Shown here piece after piece: positions 34,109 through 47,386 of a stretch of DNA of 64,000 nt. The DNA is from Pseudopithomyces maydicus (taxonomy: Eukaryota > Ascomycota > Dothideomycetes > Pleosporales > Didymosphaeriaceae): NCBI GenBank assembly GCA_026873275.1, contig JANTUC010000016.1, positions 1,054,001-1,118,000 on the forward strand. The letters run 5' to 3'. The notes beneath the pieces were generated by a model. It had not been told where the DNA came from and did no database searches. It saw only the letters and a list, made by a program, of their open reading frames with translations. The translations under genes were made by a program, and so were the position numbers. The first letter of the stretch is position 1; each line of letters begins with the position of its first letter.

Positions 34109-34887
34109 CGTAATTAATGTGTGATGCTAGATTTGTGTGAAACAAGAATATGGATTTTAAGTTTGTAGGAGAGGGTATATTTGGATGAGTGTAAGTCAGT
34201 ATTGGCGATGCCAAAGTCAGTTGCTGTCTGTTCTACTCTACTGGAATGCAGGCTGTATTTGTATTTAGAGAGCAAAGCATAGTGGACGATTTATTGCGCA
34301 TATTCAAAGCGCAGTGGTACGACAACATTCTGAATTGTTGCTAATTGTATAAATGCGGAGCAATTGAGGTACCCGGGATGTTGAGATGGTTGTAGTGGAC
34401 GGGACAACATTCCCAGAGGGCGGAGGAAGATCAGGCCGCTCCATGTGGTTCGTGCGCTTGGATACATAAGCACGTAACGCGCCTGCTTCGCGCGTAAGAG
34501 TTGTCGGCCGTGACACTGAGACAGCAAGAACCTTGGAATATGAAGCACGTCGTGATAACTCGATAAAGACAGCGACTGGATCTTAAACGCTCCACCTACC
34601 CGCTGAGTACAGTGTGGGTCGACACAGCCTATCTCAGGCCAGCACAGTAGCCCGAGACAACACTTTTCTTCGTCGATTTGTGGCTATCTAGGTACACGTC
34701 AACACAATCACAATGATTACACCACAATTCTATGCCCTCGGATCCAGAGTTCATTGCTAGTATACTACGTCCGGCGAGGGCATGCCATTCATGAGCCAGG
34801 TCTACACCAACTCATCTACAATCCCATCGGGCTGAAAAGGACATGGCTTTCGACCCCGATGCATCCTAGCTAAGCCGATGGCTTCTT
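34109..34887. other. Intergenic region
   Basis: 779 bp holding the promoter of the dehydrogenase gene and the 3' flank of the propeller gene. No supported gene. Confidence 0.55.
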
Positions 34888-36270
34888 CTAGTTGAAAATA
34901 ACATAATTCGGGCCGTTACCCTCTCCAACTCCAACCGTTGTGTGTGCCACGATCTTACCCAGCAGGCCAGTCTTCACATCCCGCTCGATTATCACAACTC
35001 TGTTATCGTCCTGCAAAGCCGATGCGACGAGTGTTCCGTCCCCGTTGAACGAGAATCCACGTGGGTTTCTGCCACCAGCGGGGGCGGTTTGAACCAGCGT
35101 CAGGTTGCCCGTCGCGGGGTCGATAGCGTAGGTGATCAGCGGGTCGGAGGGAAGAGCGGTGCTGTTCGATGGGTCGAAGTTCGGGATGGTCAGGGAGTTC
35201 TCGCCTCGAGAGGAGACGGTCAGGAAGTTGTTGTCGGGCTGATTCAATGGTCAGCAAGAGCATTGGTAAAATTTGAAAAGTGCATCACTCACCGAAACGA
35301 TAATCTCGGACGCTTTGGTTCCCTGTGGAGAGCTACCTCCAGGCCCGTGTATGCTCTGGTGGAAGAGCTGGGTCAGGTTTACATTCTCGTTCGGACGAGT
35401 CAAGCGGTAATCGAACCGGTACCCCGTGATACTGTTGTCCAATTCATTCACTGTGTAGAAGTAGGAAAAGTTATTGTTTCCCTTAAACTTTGCAAAGGCA
35501 CCGTGACGCGGGCCCGAGCCAGGTACTGCCTTGACCGGCGCGAGAGTTGAAACGTCAGTCAGGGTGCCTCCTGAACCTTGGCCCAGAAGGTACATGCGGA
35601 TCAGATCCGCCCCTAGGTCAGGTACGAAAAGATGTTGTTGAAGCGCATAGTGTTGGATAAGGTGGTGAGGATGTGGGACATCCTGTCGGTCCGGTACGAC
35701 CCCTGGTTGGGAAAGATTGTAGGTGAAGGATTCGCGCTCTACGAGAGAATAGTGGTCTTCGAAGCCGTATGCTCCGGGATTGCGGAAAAACTTCAGCGAT
35801 GAAGTGTCACTATTGACAATGAGTACAACATCTCTCACGGAATCATAGCGGGGTATCGAGGTTGAATTCCCTGCATAATAGTATGTTTCCTGCGAGGGAA
35901 ATAGTAAAGTTGTATGGAAACCGACTTACTAGTAGGCAATGGCCAGATTACTGCTAATGACTGTCGATGCAACGGGACTTTTCAGTGTCGGAAAAGTTTC
36001 ACGCGTCTTTATAGTTCCATTGGTCGCAGCCTCATATGTCGTGATTGAAGCACTGCCTCCCCAACCCTCATTCAAACAATAGAGAACTCTATACGGAGAG
36101 AGGGACAACCAAGTAGGTTCGGAACCGCAATCATACGATTTTTGAACGACCGAAAGCGACGACCCATCCAGAGACAAGACATTGAGTGAGTGGTCATTGT
36201 AGGAAGTCGCAAATAGGGTGGTTGCCGATGCTGAAGCCAGCAAAAGCGCGGCCACACTGAACGTTGCCAT
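34888..36270 (-). CDS. Secreted lactonase-type seven-bladed beta-propeller protein
   Basis: Start ATG at 36270 with a signal peptide (MATFSVAALLLASASA). Exon 3 (35238-34888) and the 54-nt intron before it (35292-35239, GTGAGT donor) are clear; exon 2 ends at 35293. The 6-phosphogluconolactonase/carboxymuconate cyclase-like family is suggested by repeated blades such as LFATSYNDHSLNVLSL, PHPHHLIQHYALQQHLFVPDLGADLIR, GSGPRHGAF, YFYTVNELDNSITGY and GRNPRGFSFNGDGTLVASALQDDN. The length is about 420 residues. Intron 1 is not resolved: the strong GTAAGT donor at 35929 leaves TA, and both acceptors, exon 2 starting at 35889 or 35870, either shift the frame or create TAG. One missing base or an unusual splice is needed. 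Secreted fungal members have no agreed substrate. Confidence 0.75.
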
Positions 36271-38495
36271 CTTGTGAATGAATGCTGTGTGTGAATAACG
36301 GAGGGTGCCAAGGACATTTAAATCCCCGCGAATAGTATGGAAGGCGGACCGCTAGAGTACGATCGCTCATCTAAATCCTAACATCACACCCCTGCGCCGG
36401 AACATACCCGGAATGCCAAAGTACATAGTCGTGCGCAGAGGCCGTGGTAACCGTTCAAATTGAATTTGTCATAGCGCCTGGTTGCACGGTTGGAATTTCT
36501 GCAAGAGCTATTTCCGCACGAATGGACGTTGTAAACGTATTATCCCTGGGGTTCTAGCCGAGATACTTTCCAAAGTGGTGGGTCCGTATTTTGCGCATTG
36601 CGGTCGCAATCCCCTCGACACCCTAGCACAATTCTGCATTCGGCAACTCTTAATATACCCGCGACGCCGGTTTCTTAAGTACTTCGTAAAGAAAAGATGC
36701 CTGTAGTGGGATGCCTGGAATGTCGTTATATGCTCTAAAAGTTACAGACACTGCACGGCAATATTGGCAGGAACGAACAACCAATATGAGGAAAGCGCTA
36801 CAATCGGAAAGATCGAATTTAATTTGCAGATGCATGACCTGCCTAGACAAAAACAATATTCTGGGTTCATACGAGGTGCTTACGTCTTTAAGTCGCTTTG
36901 TACCGTCACATTGAGTCTATTAGGATACGATGGTCGATGAAGCTATACACGTAATTCGGAATGTACTTCCAGCTTGAGACCACCGAAAATCCTGGAGTGC
37001 CAAGTTATTGTTGCTGAAACAATTTCAGGGCTTCTGAATTGAGAAAGCGGCGTGAAAGAAGCCTTCACAGGGTCGGCGCGGCGACAAAGTGTACCACTAT
37101 TGAATAGCCGCTGAGTCCGGCAAGGAAGACCTGTCAAAGCAACATGCCAAGGAATAGAAGAATGACAAACTAAAAGAGATTCGAGGTGATTTGTCGTTTA
37201 TCTTTGTAAAGAGAACTCCCATGATGTCCTTTGTGGTGTAAGTATTTTTTGTCAATAATTGATATGACCAACACCAAAAATTCACCCAAGCAGTCAGGGA
37301 AGGAAGCGACCAACGATCGAGGATCAAGAACGCCTAGGTACCGGGAGCATGATATTGTTTCTGAACGCACCTACTCATTTCACTATGTTATGTCCCTAAG
37401 CGGCCTCTAAATATTGTCCCGCTGAATAGCCACCATCTAATGCACTGAATATTCTCACGTCCACCTAGACAACTTCCAAACCCTCCAAAACTACATCTAC
37501 GCAGTAGATCGAGTACACCCAGGGCCCATCTAACCCCCTTCTAATTTACCCCCACCATGTCTAAGTTGACCCGCGCCCCTTACCATTGCGGCGTCCGCCA
37601 ACCCGCCCGCCCACGTCACACAAAGCCTCACGACCCACCACCCAACCCAATTCCAACCTCGCCCTTCACTTACCTTCACTACATACCCCATCATCTTAAA
37701 TCCTTCCCGTAGGAGTCCCACCCATCTGTAGCCCAGACCACCCGTTCGTTCTTTCCTCCGGCTGCTGCCTTACAAGGGCCACGCGTCCAACGCGTACTCC
37801 GCCCCGTGACGCTAGTATCTTTATGTCTGTGGATGTGTACCGAGATGCAAACGAGACGGTGGCGCGCGAGACGGGATGAAAGCACGGGCGTGAGGTTATT
37901 TGGACGTTGGAGGTAATCTATTTTAACGGCGTGGTTGTGGTGGGGAGTTTGGTACGCTAGTGGGATGGGAAGGGGCTGCCACTTGGGTGCGCAACGTCAG
38001 ATTTGACGACGGAGATGGGATGATGGGTGGAATGTACATAATGGGGGGAATTGAGTTAGAGGGAGACAACAATTATGCTTGATAATGTGAAGAACGACGT
38101 TCTACTGGGTGAAAATCGTTCGGAAGAGGATTAGAAAGCGTGGTGGTGATTGAGGGCATGTGGAACAGTGCTGGAGAATAGATAGATTTTGAACAGCTGA
38201 CGGTAAACAATTCAACGAAAGCAGATAGAGTGATTGAAGGAAAGTTGATACGAAGTGGATGTTATTAGAATAAAGCTTTGTCACGAGAAAAAAGAGGACC
38301 TCATTGAAAGGCAGAAAGCAAAGGATATATTCACAAATCAAATCAGACAAGAGCTTATCGCAAGTTCTAGATTCTCTACTCCACTACCTCCATTACAATT
38401 CTCAGCCGTCCCCGTCACCTTTTCAATCGAACCAGGACGCTAATTCGTGCAAAGTCATAGCCTACCCAAGAGCAAGCTTAGGTTGAAGATGACAT
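36271..38495. other. Gene-free stretch
   Basis: About 2.2 kb between the propeller gene's promoter and the 3' end of the cell-surface protein gene. Short ORFs only; none has a domain. A C-rich tract on the plus strand lies around 37.5-37.7 kb. Confidence 0.5.
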
Positions 38496-39430
38496 TTACA
38501 AGAAGAAAGCGGCGAAAGCACCAACACCAGCAATGAAGCCAGCGGCGTTGTTCAGGGAAGCAGCGCCGGTGAAGTACTCAGTAGGAGTGGGCTTGGTCTA
38601 GACGAACTGTTAGAGTGGATTGGAAGAATAGATATGTAGATAACTTACGGGGTAGCCAGTGCCAACGGGAGCAGTGCCGACGGGAGCAGTGCCAGCAGGG
38701 GCAGAGGGAGCCGGGGCGCTGGGGTAGGGAGCAGCGGGGACGGAAGGAGCGGGAACACCGTAGCTGCCAGTGCCAGCAGGAGGGGCGGGGACGTAGCCAG
38801 TGCCGACGGGGCCTGTGGGGTAAGGAACGGTCACGGTGATGGTCGTCTGGGTGGTGCACTCACTGCTGGGAGCGGGAGCGGGGGCAGTCGGGTAGACCGG
38901 GACCTCGGGGACGGAGGGAGTGGTGCTCTCAGCAGGGACCTCAGGGACGTAGGGGGTCTCGCTAGGGACCTCAGGAACCTGGAGATTGTGAGTGATAGTG
39001 CTTTGAGATGCGTGGCTGAAGTTTAAGCTTACCTCGGGGGTCTCGGAAGGAGTGCCGTAGCCAGGGACGTAAGGAGTCTCGCTGGGGACCTCAACGGAGG
39101 AAGGAGAGGGGGTCTCCTCGCCGTAGCTGGGGACGGAAGCAGAGGGGGTCTCCTCAGGGTACGAGGGGGCGGTAGCAGTGCTGACAGCCGGGGTGGAGGC
39201 ACCGTAGGTGGGGACCTATTATCGGAGCAAGTCAGTCACCGGTGTAGTGGTAGGCAAATTGAGAAGCAACTAACCTCAGGAGTAGGGGTCTCCACGGGGA
39301 CGCTCACGGCAGGGGTGGTCTCCTCGCCGGTACCGTAGCCGTTGCCGTAGTCGGGCTGGCCGTAGCCGGAGCCGTAGTGAGGAGCCGCAAGGGCGGCGGT
39401 GAAGAGAGTAGCAGCAATGAAGGCACGCAT
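38496..39430 (-). CDS. Pro/Ser/Thr-rich cell-surface protein, probably GPI-anchored
   Basis: Four exons: 39430-39275, 39215-39033, 38978-38649 and 38597-38496, with GT-AG introns of 59, 54 and 51 nt, all in phase 0. The product is 256 residues. A signal peptide (MRAFIAATLFTAALA) is followed by a Gly/Tyr stretch, then imperfect repeats of the type VPSETPYVPEVP and SYGEETPS, then Ala/Pro/Gly-rich repeats of GTAPVGT and APSAPA. Only one cysteine is seen before the tail. The last 20 residues (AAGFIAGVGAFAAFFL end) are hydrophobic after small residues (GAASLNNAAG), the layout of a GPI-attachment signal. I infer a heavily O-glycosylated wall or surface protein. Repeat copy number is likely to vary. 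No enzymatic domain. Confidence 0.85.
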
Positions 39431-42400
39431 TTTGTCTGATTAGGGTATAGAACTTGGTGGTAGGAGAAGGTTGGTGGTTGGTTGTTGGCGGAGGTGGTTA
39501 TTAATGATAGTATTAGTTGGTAAACGATTGGACGACCGAAGGGTCAGGTTCGACTTGAGCTCGTGGATTGGCTTGAGTGAAGTGAGGAAGAAAAGTGAAG
39601 AGGCAGCGAGCGGAATGTTTATGTACGATAGGGAGATTACGGGCGCCGGAAACAGGCGTCCATTCAAAAGGAGAGAAACAGCGGGCACCAGGGGTGGGCG
39701 GATTTCGGCCATGCGAGTGGTGGTCGCGGTGCGTTCACTAGCGCAGGAACCGTGCAATGCTGCCGCACGGTGGCCAGTCGATGGGCTCGAGCCCCTGATG
39801 CTAGGCCAGGAGAGGCAGTTCTGTCTGCGGAGACCTTGCAGGCTGGTCGTATTTTCAGATGAACGGGAATATGCGCGTAGCACGTCGTCTGCTGAGTCGA
39901 GCCTCCATAATTGCGCCTTCGCTGACGGCTGATCCGGGCGGTTATTGCGAGGGCTTCGCACCTATGGCGCCTGGAAGATGGGGAGCGCACAAGGGGGGCG
40001 GCCAAGAGCACGCTTGCGCTGGCGGTGGCGGTGGGCGGTGGATCGCGCCGGCATGTGAGGTTAGTGAGTTGTTCACAGCGCTGTTGTTTTGCGCCATCCC
40101 CGAAGTAGCCAGGGGGCCGACCGAGTCGCCGTTTGTTGCCCGCTATACGCCAGTGACATCGACATGCAAACATGGAACAAGCATGGGGTCCGTCTTGACG
40201 ATCTTCACTCATATTCGGGAACCCGTTCTCACTCAGCCAGCATCTGCCGCCAGCGCCTCCTACCAGCGTTGCGAAACGTGGAAATCACCGACTATCTCAG
40301 CCTTGGTGCCCTGTCGTTCCTGTCCGGAGTCGTTTCGGCGGAGATTTACCATCTCGTTCAACTCCAGTACGTACGAAGCGAGTGCCATTGACAGCGTTGC
40401 CGCCTCCACGACTTGTGACCGCCATTCCCCGGGGGGCGTTCAAGCTTCTGCACACTTAGTCACACGAAGCGACACGAAACGCCCCACTCAAATCGATAAA
40501 CGCCTTGTCAAGCATTTGTGCACGTTCGTTCATGGGTCAGTGGAAATTAAACATGGACACTTGTTAGAAAGCTAACCCGCTCGCTGTCTTCTGCTTGCCG
40601 CTTTCGGCACAGCCTTGTTGCTCCTTGCTCGAAAAGCATCCAGCCTCATTTCGGCTGTTGACGCTATGGACCTCTCTCGTTGTCTCCTTCATGCTTTGTG
40701 CAGAAAGGCGGGGAGGCCGTTCGATTCCATCGTGCCTCACCGCCCTCCTATTATGTCACTTCTGGGCCATTCGGAGCGCATAACCGTTATCCGACTGTTG
40801 CACTAACTGCTTTGCATTCGCCCCATGCCATGCGTGAGGCTGTGAATATCCACTTGAGCACCTAATACATAGTGTTGTCTTTCATCAATGTCTTGACCAA
40901 GTCGAGAACGCAATCGCCCCAGTGCAAATCGTCAAAGCATGTGTCTTCCCCTTGCCAAGGACCGTCGATCCCCACGATTTATCTCAGCGCTTGCTTGATA
41001 TCAGCCTGTTTGTGGGACTCGGCAGGAACGCCTTTAAGCGACGCGAAATACGACAATAATCCTTCCGTTCGCTACGAGGAACACATGGCGGCACAATACT
41101 CTGATAGCCGGTGGAATTGCTTGGTCGGGTTTGGGGCGGCTTACTCGCGCTGAGCTTTCATTTATGCTTAGGTGCAGATTGATATAGGAGGTGCTTTAGC
41201 ACCTACTCAGCAATGTTGGATTTGCCATCGCAGTCAGGGTCGTTGCCGTTTCCTTCCAACCTCTGTTTCCAGGAGAACTTCCAGCGCAGCTTCCCTCTGT
41301 GCCATGGCGACCGACTGAACACCAGCGTCCACCACTGTCATGATTCCAACAACCGTTCATTTCTTGCTCCGACTATCGGCCTTCTCTTCGCACGCAATTG
41401 GCAGGGAGCCTCGCGCAATCTGACTGCGACAACCTGCTGCACCAACCCTCCCGTCCGCGAAACCCTCCCAAGTGCCGAACCCAACTCGCATTCCCTCCCA
41501 ACTCGAAAAAGTCGAAAGTTCGTTTCCAATACACAGGAACGCGTAAACCTACCAAGCTGTTGCGACGACGCAAGCTATATAAATCAAACGCGCCGACCAT
41601 GGGGTAATGTTCTATACCTGCGACGCCGGTTCTATCGGGCCGTTTGGGGATAAGTAAGGGCCGAACACCACACTCCCGCCTCACGATGTTTTGTCTTCGA
41701 AACGAACCTCACCCCATCATCAATGCCACCGTGGGCCAGTATGCGATTTTTTTCTTGCAACAATGCTCTGCGTCCGTCATTTAGCCTGGGTTTATAGCTC
41801 TACTAACCACCCACGCTGAGTTCAGCTACACTTCGCCCTTTTGAGGATACCTCGATGTGGTCGAACCTGTCGTCAAACCTGTCGTCAATAACTCCACACC
41901 AGCTACAGGTTCTGGTTTCCCATGCAGCCTTCCAACGTTCAGGTTTCCGAAGGGCATGTCTATGCATGTCTGGTCAACTGCTTCACACAAATGCGTAACC
42001 TAACTCTAGGACTGGAGCATATCCACGACGGCCGAGCTTCGGATTCGCCCATCATCTTCACTTCAGAAATTTAGTTCCTGTTTTCCATCTCCTGCTTGGA
42101 TCTCCAGTCTACTTTTTGCCTGACATCGGATCAACATAGCCAAACTTGACACCTTGATACCTCTTTCACGGCCACCGCCTCGGACAAAAACATAGACCTT
42201 CAGGAAATCGCCATTCACTAGGCTGTCTTCCATACGCATTTTGGTTGTTCACCTGTTTCGACGGACGCGTATGCAGTACGGCGGTCAAAGCTAGTACTGC
42301 AGCGTTGATCGGAACTCCATCTCGAGCATGCAACCAAAGCTGAACCGATTCAAATTCCTTTCATTTCCGTGGACCGTTGCCCTCCATGTTCTTCACGGAG

Positions 42401-44422
42401 CCGTCTTATTCGTCTCGTTTATCGTTTCTACTGAACTCTAAGTTACCTTTGGAGCTATTTTGGGCTCACATGTGCTAGTCCGGACGCAACTAACCGCAGG
42501 CTGATTACTACATCCACACCGAATGCAACCCAGCCCCAACGAGTCGACCGCGCCTTTTTCGAACAGCTTCTACATTCCGCTCCAGGGACGATTTTGAAGG
42601 ATTAGGGTCCCTTCCCTAGGAGAGAATTGGATATACACCTTTGGTCCGAACCGTGTTCTAGACTTGCCCGCCTGACTTTCCTGGCTGACAGGCGCGATCC
42701 CGTTAGACCTGCCGCGACCACTTTTCGCTCTTTAACCCAAAACAGCTAACAAGATCGTTATCTGTCGTCGTGAGCAATGCGACCAATACAGTTTTCCGCC
42801 TTTTTGAGCAAGGTTCCTGATTTCCTGGATCAACCGAAGGTTACCAATCAGCGCCCTAGACACCATTGGAATTTCTCGATAAGCCCACCGCATTAAACTT
42901 TCGGATCTTCCCGAATTCTGCATACTGACGTGTTCAAAAATAAGTGGTAGCGCTCGTTGCATCCCGTATATGCTTGTGTCGAAATCAACGGCTCGGGCCT
43001 GTGAAAAACAGCCCCAATGATGCTCGTCATTGCTATTGGATGATGAATACCACGAAACCTATGATGTGCACCTATTCTGATGGTGGAAAGCTCCCAAGTA
43101 AGCTTTGGAGGTCCATGCATTGCCTTCACATGACCACCCAGCTTTAGCAAGATCCTACGAGGTCGTTTGACACGAAGTAATTCGTGCCGTGTGATACCCA
43201 CTGTGTTACCCCAGGATAACTTATCAGACGGGTACTGTATTGCAACGGCATCTACTATGCGCATCACCACCAACCGATAGATGCACCCGTAGATTCCTTC
43301 CCGTATTTCGTGACCCGTTCAATCGCTATCTGTAGATATAAATTTAAACGTATTGCCTTCGGCTTCATTCTCTCCACACCTTTGAAATGTCACTAATAAC
43401 AGTCAACTGCGTATGTACATACCTCGCTATCCGGGTGGAGTGGTATAAAATAAGAACTTTGGACACGATTCCTTGCTCTCTGTGTGTATAGTTCACCATT
43501 CCCGCGCTCACAGTGTGCTATCCCAGCCTCGTGTCTGGTTTTACCTTTTGGTGATGCGTTGCATCATAGTGGTCCGTGTGTAGTTCGAGGAATTGCGCAT
43601 GGGCCATCCCCGCTTCCAACACCACCTACAAGTCGCTCGACACAGGGAGTATGGAAAACTATACACTATTGTTGTATTTGTACCTTTAAATGACCTGATG
43701 GATGTATTTACTACTCCACCTACGTTGGAAGTAGGTAAAGACAATGCCACGCGAGATGGCAAAGCAACTACATGCATCATGTGTTTGTATTACTATCACT
43801 GACATCTCATGCCGGTAGGGAGAGATAATGCAAGCGTCCCACAGATAGTGCCAGTAAAGTCTGATCGCGATGCAAGTATAAAATTCCCCGAATCCCTGCA
43901 TATCACCGCGCTACTGCCGGCATGTCGACTTTACATATGCTCGCTAAGGCGTTGGGGCGAATTAGAAAGTAGCGTCAGGTAAGGAGGGGTATCGGAAGTT
44001 TATGCGGGGTTCCGGTAGGGACACACAGTTATATATTGAATAAGTACAACCTTTGCATCGAGATGCGTTTTGAGGTTTGGGCCTCTCCAAGGTAGTATGC
44101 ATACTTGGGTTGTGGCGGTTGAAGTGTAGTTTGGGCAGTGGTAGTTATTTGGTTGTGGGTGTCTAGGTCCTTACGACAATAATCAAAACACTGATGGTAT
44201 TTGAGTGTGAGCTACATGAAAGACTCGCAATAGCAGCTGCGATGAGAGAATCATATTCACATATGTTTTTGAAATTTCAACATAGAAAAGAAACGCTACA
44301 TTAAGAATGACCGGGTATTCAACAGTGAAGGAAATTGAAAAGACAAGTCCATAACTCCATCGCTTCATCAGTCCATATGCCTCATAACCACGTTATTTGA
44401 CTCGCCCCCCACCAGTCACCCA
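39431..44422. other. Long gene-free stretch
   Basis: About 5 kb. The right-hand part of the cell-surface gene promoter is at 39.4-40 kb. Open frames at 39.4-41.6 kb and 42.7-43.3 kb are under 240 codons with no domain or splicing support. A short direct repeat CCTGTCGTCAA occurs twice near 41868-41890. I see no transposase or reverse transcriptase remains. Confidence 0.45.
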
Positions 44423-45620
44423 CTAATCGGTCTTCTTCTTGCTTTTCCCCTTGTCCTTCTTGTCCTTCTTGTCCTCTTTCGACGGTTTCTCTGTCTTCTC
44501 CTTACCTTCCTTTTTCACCTGTTTCGAGGATTCTGCCTTCTTCTTCTCGTGGTCGATAATCTCCTTCTGCACACCCTCGAGCTCCACCATGTATTCGCTC
44601 TTATCCTTCTCATACGTTTTCACCTCATCTGCCACTTCCGGGCCCTTGCCCAAAGCCTTTATTTTCTTCTCAAGCTTTATAATTTCAGTTTCCAATTTTT
44701 GTTCTCTCTCCCCTAGCGACACGCGCTTGGTATCTACATCCCATTAGCATTGCCTTGCAGAAACATACAATCCAAGCACAACTTACCCTTCTTCCCAGAT
44801 ACCTGCGTGTACATCCCAAAATTCGGTGCGGGTATCAAATTCTCTTTGCAGATTGAGGCCACCCCGACCACGAGGTCGAATTCCTCGCTTTCGGAAACTA
44901 GAAATCGCATGCCGCCAAAAACCTTCGGGCTCGTCTTGTGGCACCACGACACGAATACAGCACCCTTGACCTGGTGAATGTGACCTGTCGCGACCTTCCC
45001 GCCGTGCTTCTCCGACTGCTCCAGGGAATGCAGCTTTGTGAAGCCGAGGCGGTGGACGAGACTCTCGGAGATGATGTTGCCCTGGGTGTTTCCTGTGTCG
45101 AGGACACATCGGGCTGGGATGTATTGGGACGTGCCTGGCTTGTAAACAGAGACGTCTAGGATGTAGGGGTGTGGGTGCGGGCCGAGGTGCTGTAGATGTT
45201 AGTACCTTTTGTTCCTCGTTTCTTCTTGCGATGCCGGACTTGGTGATGCGAACGTACCTCGACGCGATCTTCGTCCGAATACACAAGGTGTACCCTGGCG
45301 GCGAGTTTTTGTTTGAGGCTTTTGGCACCGGTGAAGAGGCCTTTGAGGATGTCCATGTAGGAGATCTTAACGTCAGCTACGTAGGTACCTCGCCGTTTGA
45401 TGGCGGCTTTAATCTCTCCGTTTGGGGTGTCTGGGACCATGGTGTCGGTTGAGACGGATGATGAGCGTCCGCGTGGGACGTCGAGGGTAACGGCTCGCTT
45501 TTTCTTCTGTGGACCTACAGACAGGTGCTCACTTGTGTTCTTAGCTGTGGGATTTAGATGATCAGTAGGAACTCATGTAAGCAGATGCAGGTGCAACTTA
45601 CTAGCTTCTTCAGCATACAT
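44423..45620 (-). CDS. Retropepsin-like aspartyl-protease-domain protein with lysine-rich coiled tail
   Basis: Four exons: 45620-45602, 45544-45258, 45189-44787 and 44733-44423, with introns of 57, 68 and 53 nt. The product is 339 residues; the first exon encodes only six residues (MYAEEA). The middle contains CVLDTGNTQGNIISESL with the Asp-Thr-Gly triad at about 133-135, followed by a hydrophobic strand and later FDLVVGVASI, the topology of a single-lobe retroviral-type aspartyl protease domain that works as a dimer. The C-terminal 100 residues are charged and Lys/Glu-rich with coiled-coil character, ending in KDKKDKGKSKKKTD. It has no transposon neighbours and regular introns, so it is probably a cellular gene. 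Protease activity is inferred from DTG only; the flap residue cannot be assigned. Confidence 0.75.
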
Positions 45621-47386
45621 ATCGTTCGCTCTTCGAATTCTGCTTTTGCTATACGTTTGGTGGGACGTGTTATACTACGTACAATCAGGCTGCTCAGACT
45701 TCAGAGAAATAGACAGGTAGGCGCTTTGATTGCAAGCCGGCTGGGCTGGGAACCCACCGTTCTTAAAGCCCAAGCCAGAAGGCAGCAATGACAAGGATAA
45801 TTTTGAGCCTCTTCCAAAAGTCCAGACTTTTGTGACCGGTTCGGCGCGCTTTTCACGGTTCGGTGGAGGCCATGCCTTCAGCTTTGACGTCGACGACAAG
45901 AGATGATTCGTCGGGGCGTGACTCAAGGGCCATGCGGACCATTGCGCCCCCCTTTCCATCGCCCCTGTAACCCTATTATCCTGGTATTGCTTGAGATTTG
46001 GGGGTCGAGCGTGGCGCGTCCCGTTGGCTGAGCGTCCGCGGGGGTCATTCGGACCACTACGTGCGGCGGAGCGAGCATCTGATCCTGTTTACCGACAGTG
46101 AACCAGTGGGCCGAGTGGCTGTTGGTTAAGAGTCGGTGCCGCTCGCTTTGTTGAGCTCGGCTTCTCGCCACCTTCGCTGTATTGGTTGTTTTCTTCGTAC
46201 CGGAGCGTGGCCAACACTGCTCAGCTTGTCTGGCCCCCACCGAAGGTTCTCGCATTCAACGTTTGGACCTCAAGTCGATTGGGACGACGACTGCAACGAT
46301 GCGTTGAACGGTACCGGTCGTGTCGCCTGCGAAGTTTCTCAATCGTCCTTTTGCACAGAATCTTTTCCGTCGGGTGTAGCCTTAAAGGGTTCTCAGTCTA
46401 CCTTGGTGAAACTCCTGGACACGAAACCTCCTCAAGTTTAACAAGCGATAAGATGCAGACTCTAAAGTGAGTTGTAGTTTTGGTGGTTATGCAAACTTCG
46501 CTGTGATTCGGTAACGTGTTGCAACCTCAGGCGGAGCACTAGTGAAGGCTGCATGAACCGTGACAGGGTAGTATTCAGCTTGCTGGCGCGAGGCTGCGAG
46601 TGTGCAAGAGGAGGCGCAGCCTTCTGTCTTGACCGGTCAGCGATAGTCAGTGGTGTGGAACCATGGCTTGCGGCTGCCTAATTGCCTGATCTCATTGCTG
46701 TCGGGAATCGCTGTCAGTAGAGTGAAATTGTTGTGGTGTCGAATTTGGAGGTGTCGAGGCGGGGTATATCATCTCGAGCAGCTTCAGTCCGTTTGTTCCC
46801 TTCGAAATCGACACACCAGTACACAGAAAAACTGTTCATCGTATCTGGGTTTTTAGCTCTTGTCATCGTCCTACCTCAACACTGATCTAAAAGGGATTAG
46901 TTTGGTGTTACATGGACCTCGACGAGGCAGAGAAGAACAGGCTGGTTTCTAGACTCGAATACCACAAAGCCTGCCCGGCTCCAACAAGAGAAAAATAGAT
47001 GCGCAGCACGAAGACGAGAAAGTTTGTGTAGTAGAGGTCTAGGGTATCGCTCAACTTTACCTCCCCGCCATCTATTAGTGAGGCTGGATTTGCAGACACT
47101 TGTCAAGCCGGCGGTGTGCATGCGCGTCGGCCAAACCTGCATACGAGTGCTTATGAGGTAATCCGGTGTAGTTGGCTGCTTCCGAATGGACGAAAGCCCG
47201 TACTACCCTTCCATGATAGGCTGAAGACATGGAGTTGCACCACTCGCCACCGAAGTTGCAGCGGTGGAGTGAAGCTGCGCCTCAACGCCAGTGTAGATAT
47301 AAGCCCACAAACGTCCGGCGCGTGTCGCCATCTGTTGATATAGCAGATAATACCGGACCAGTCTTGCGGTACAGGTGAGCGTTGAG
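45621..47386. other. Gene-free stretch between divergent genes
   Basis: About 1.8 kb holding the promoters of the retropepsin-like gene (minus) and the DUF6594 gene (plus). No supported ORF. Confidence 0.5.
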
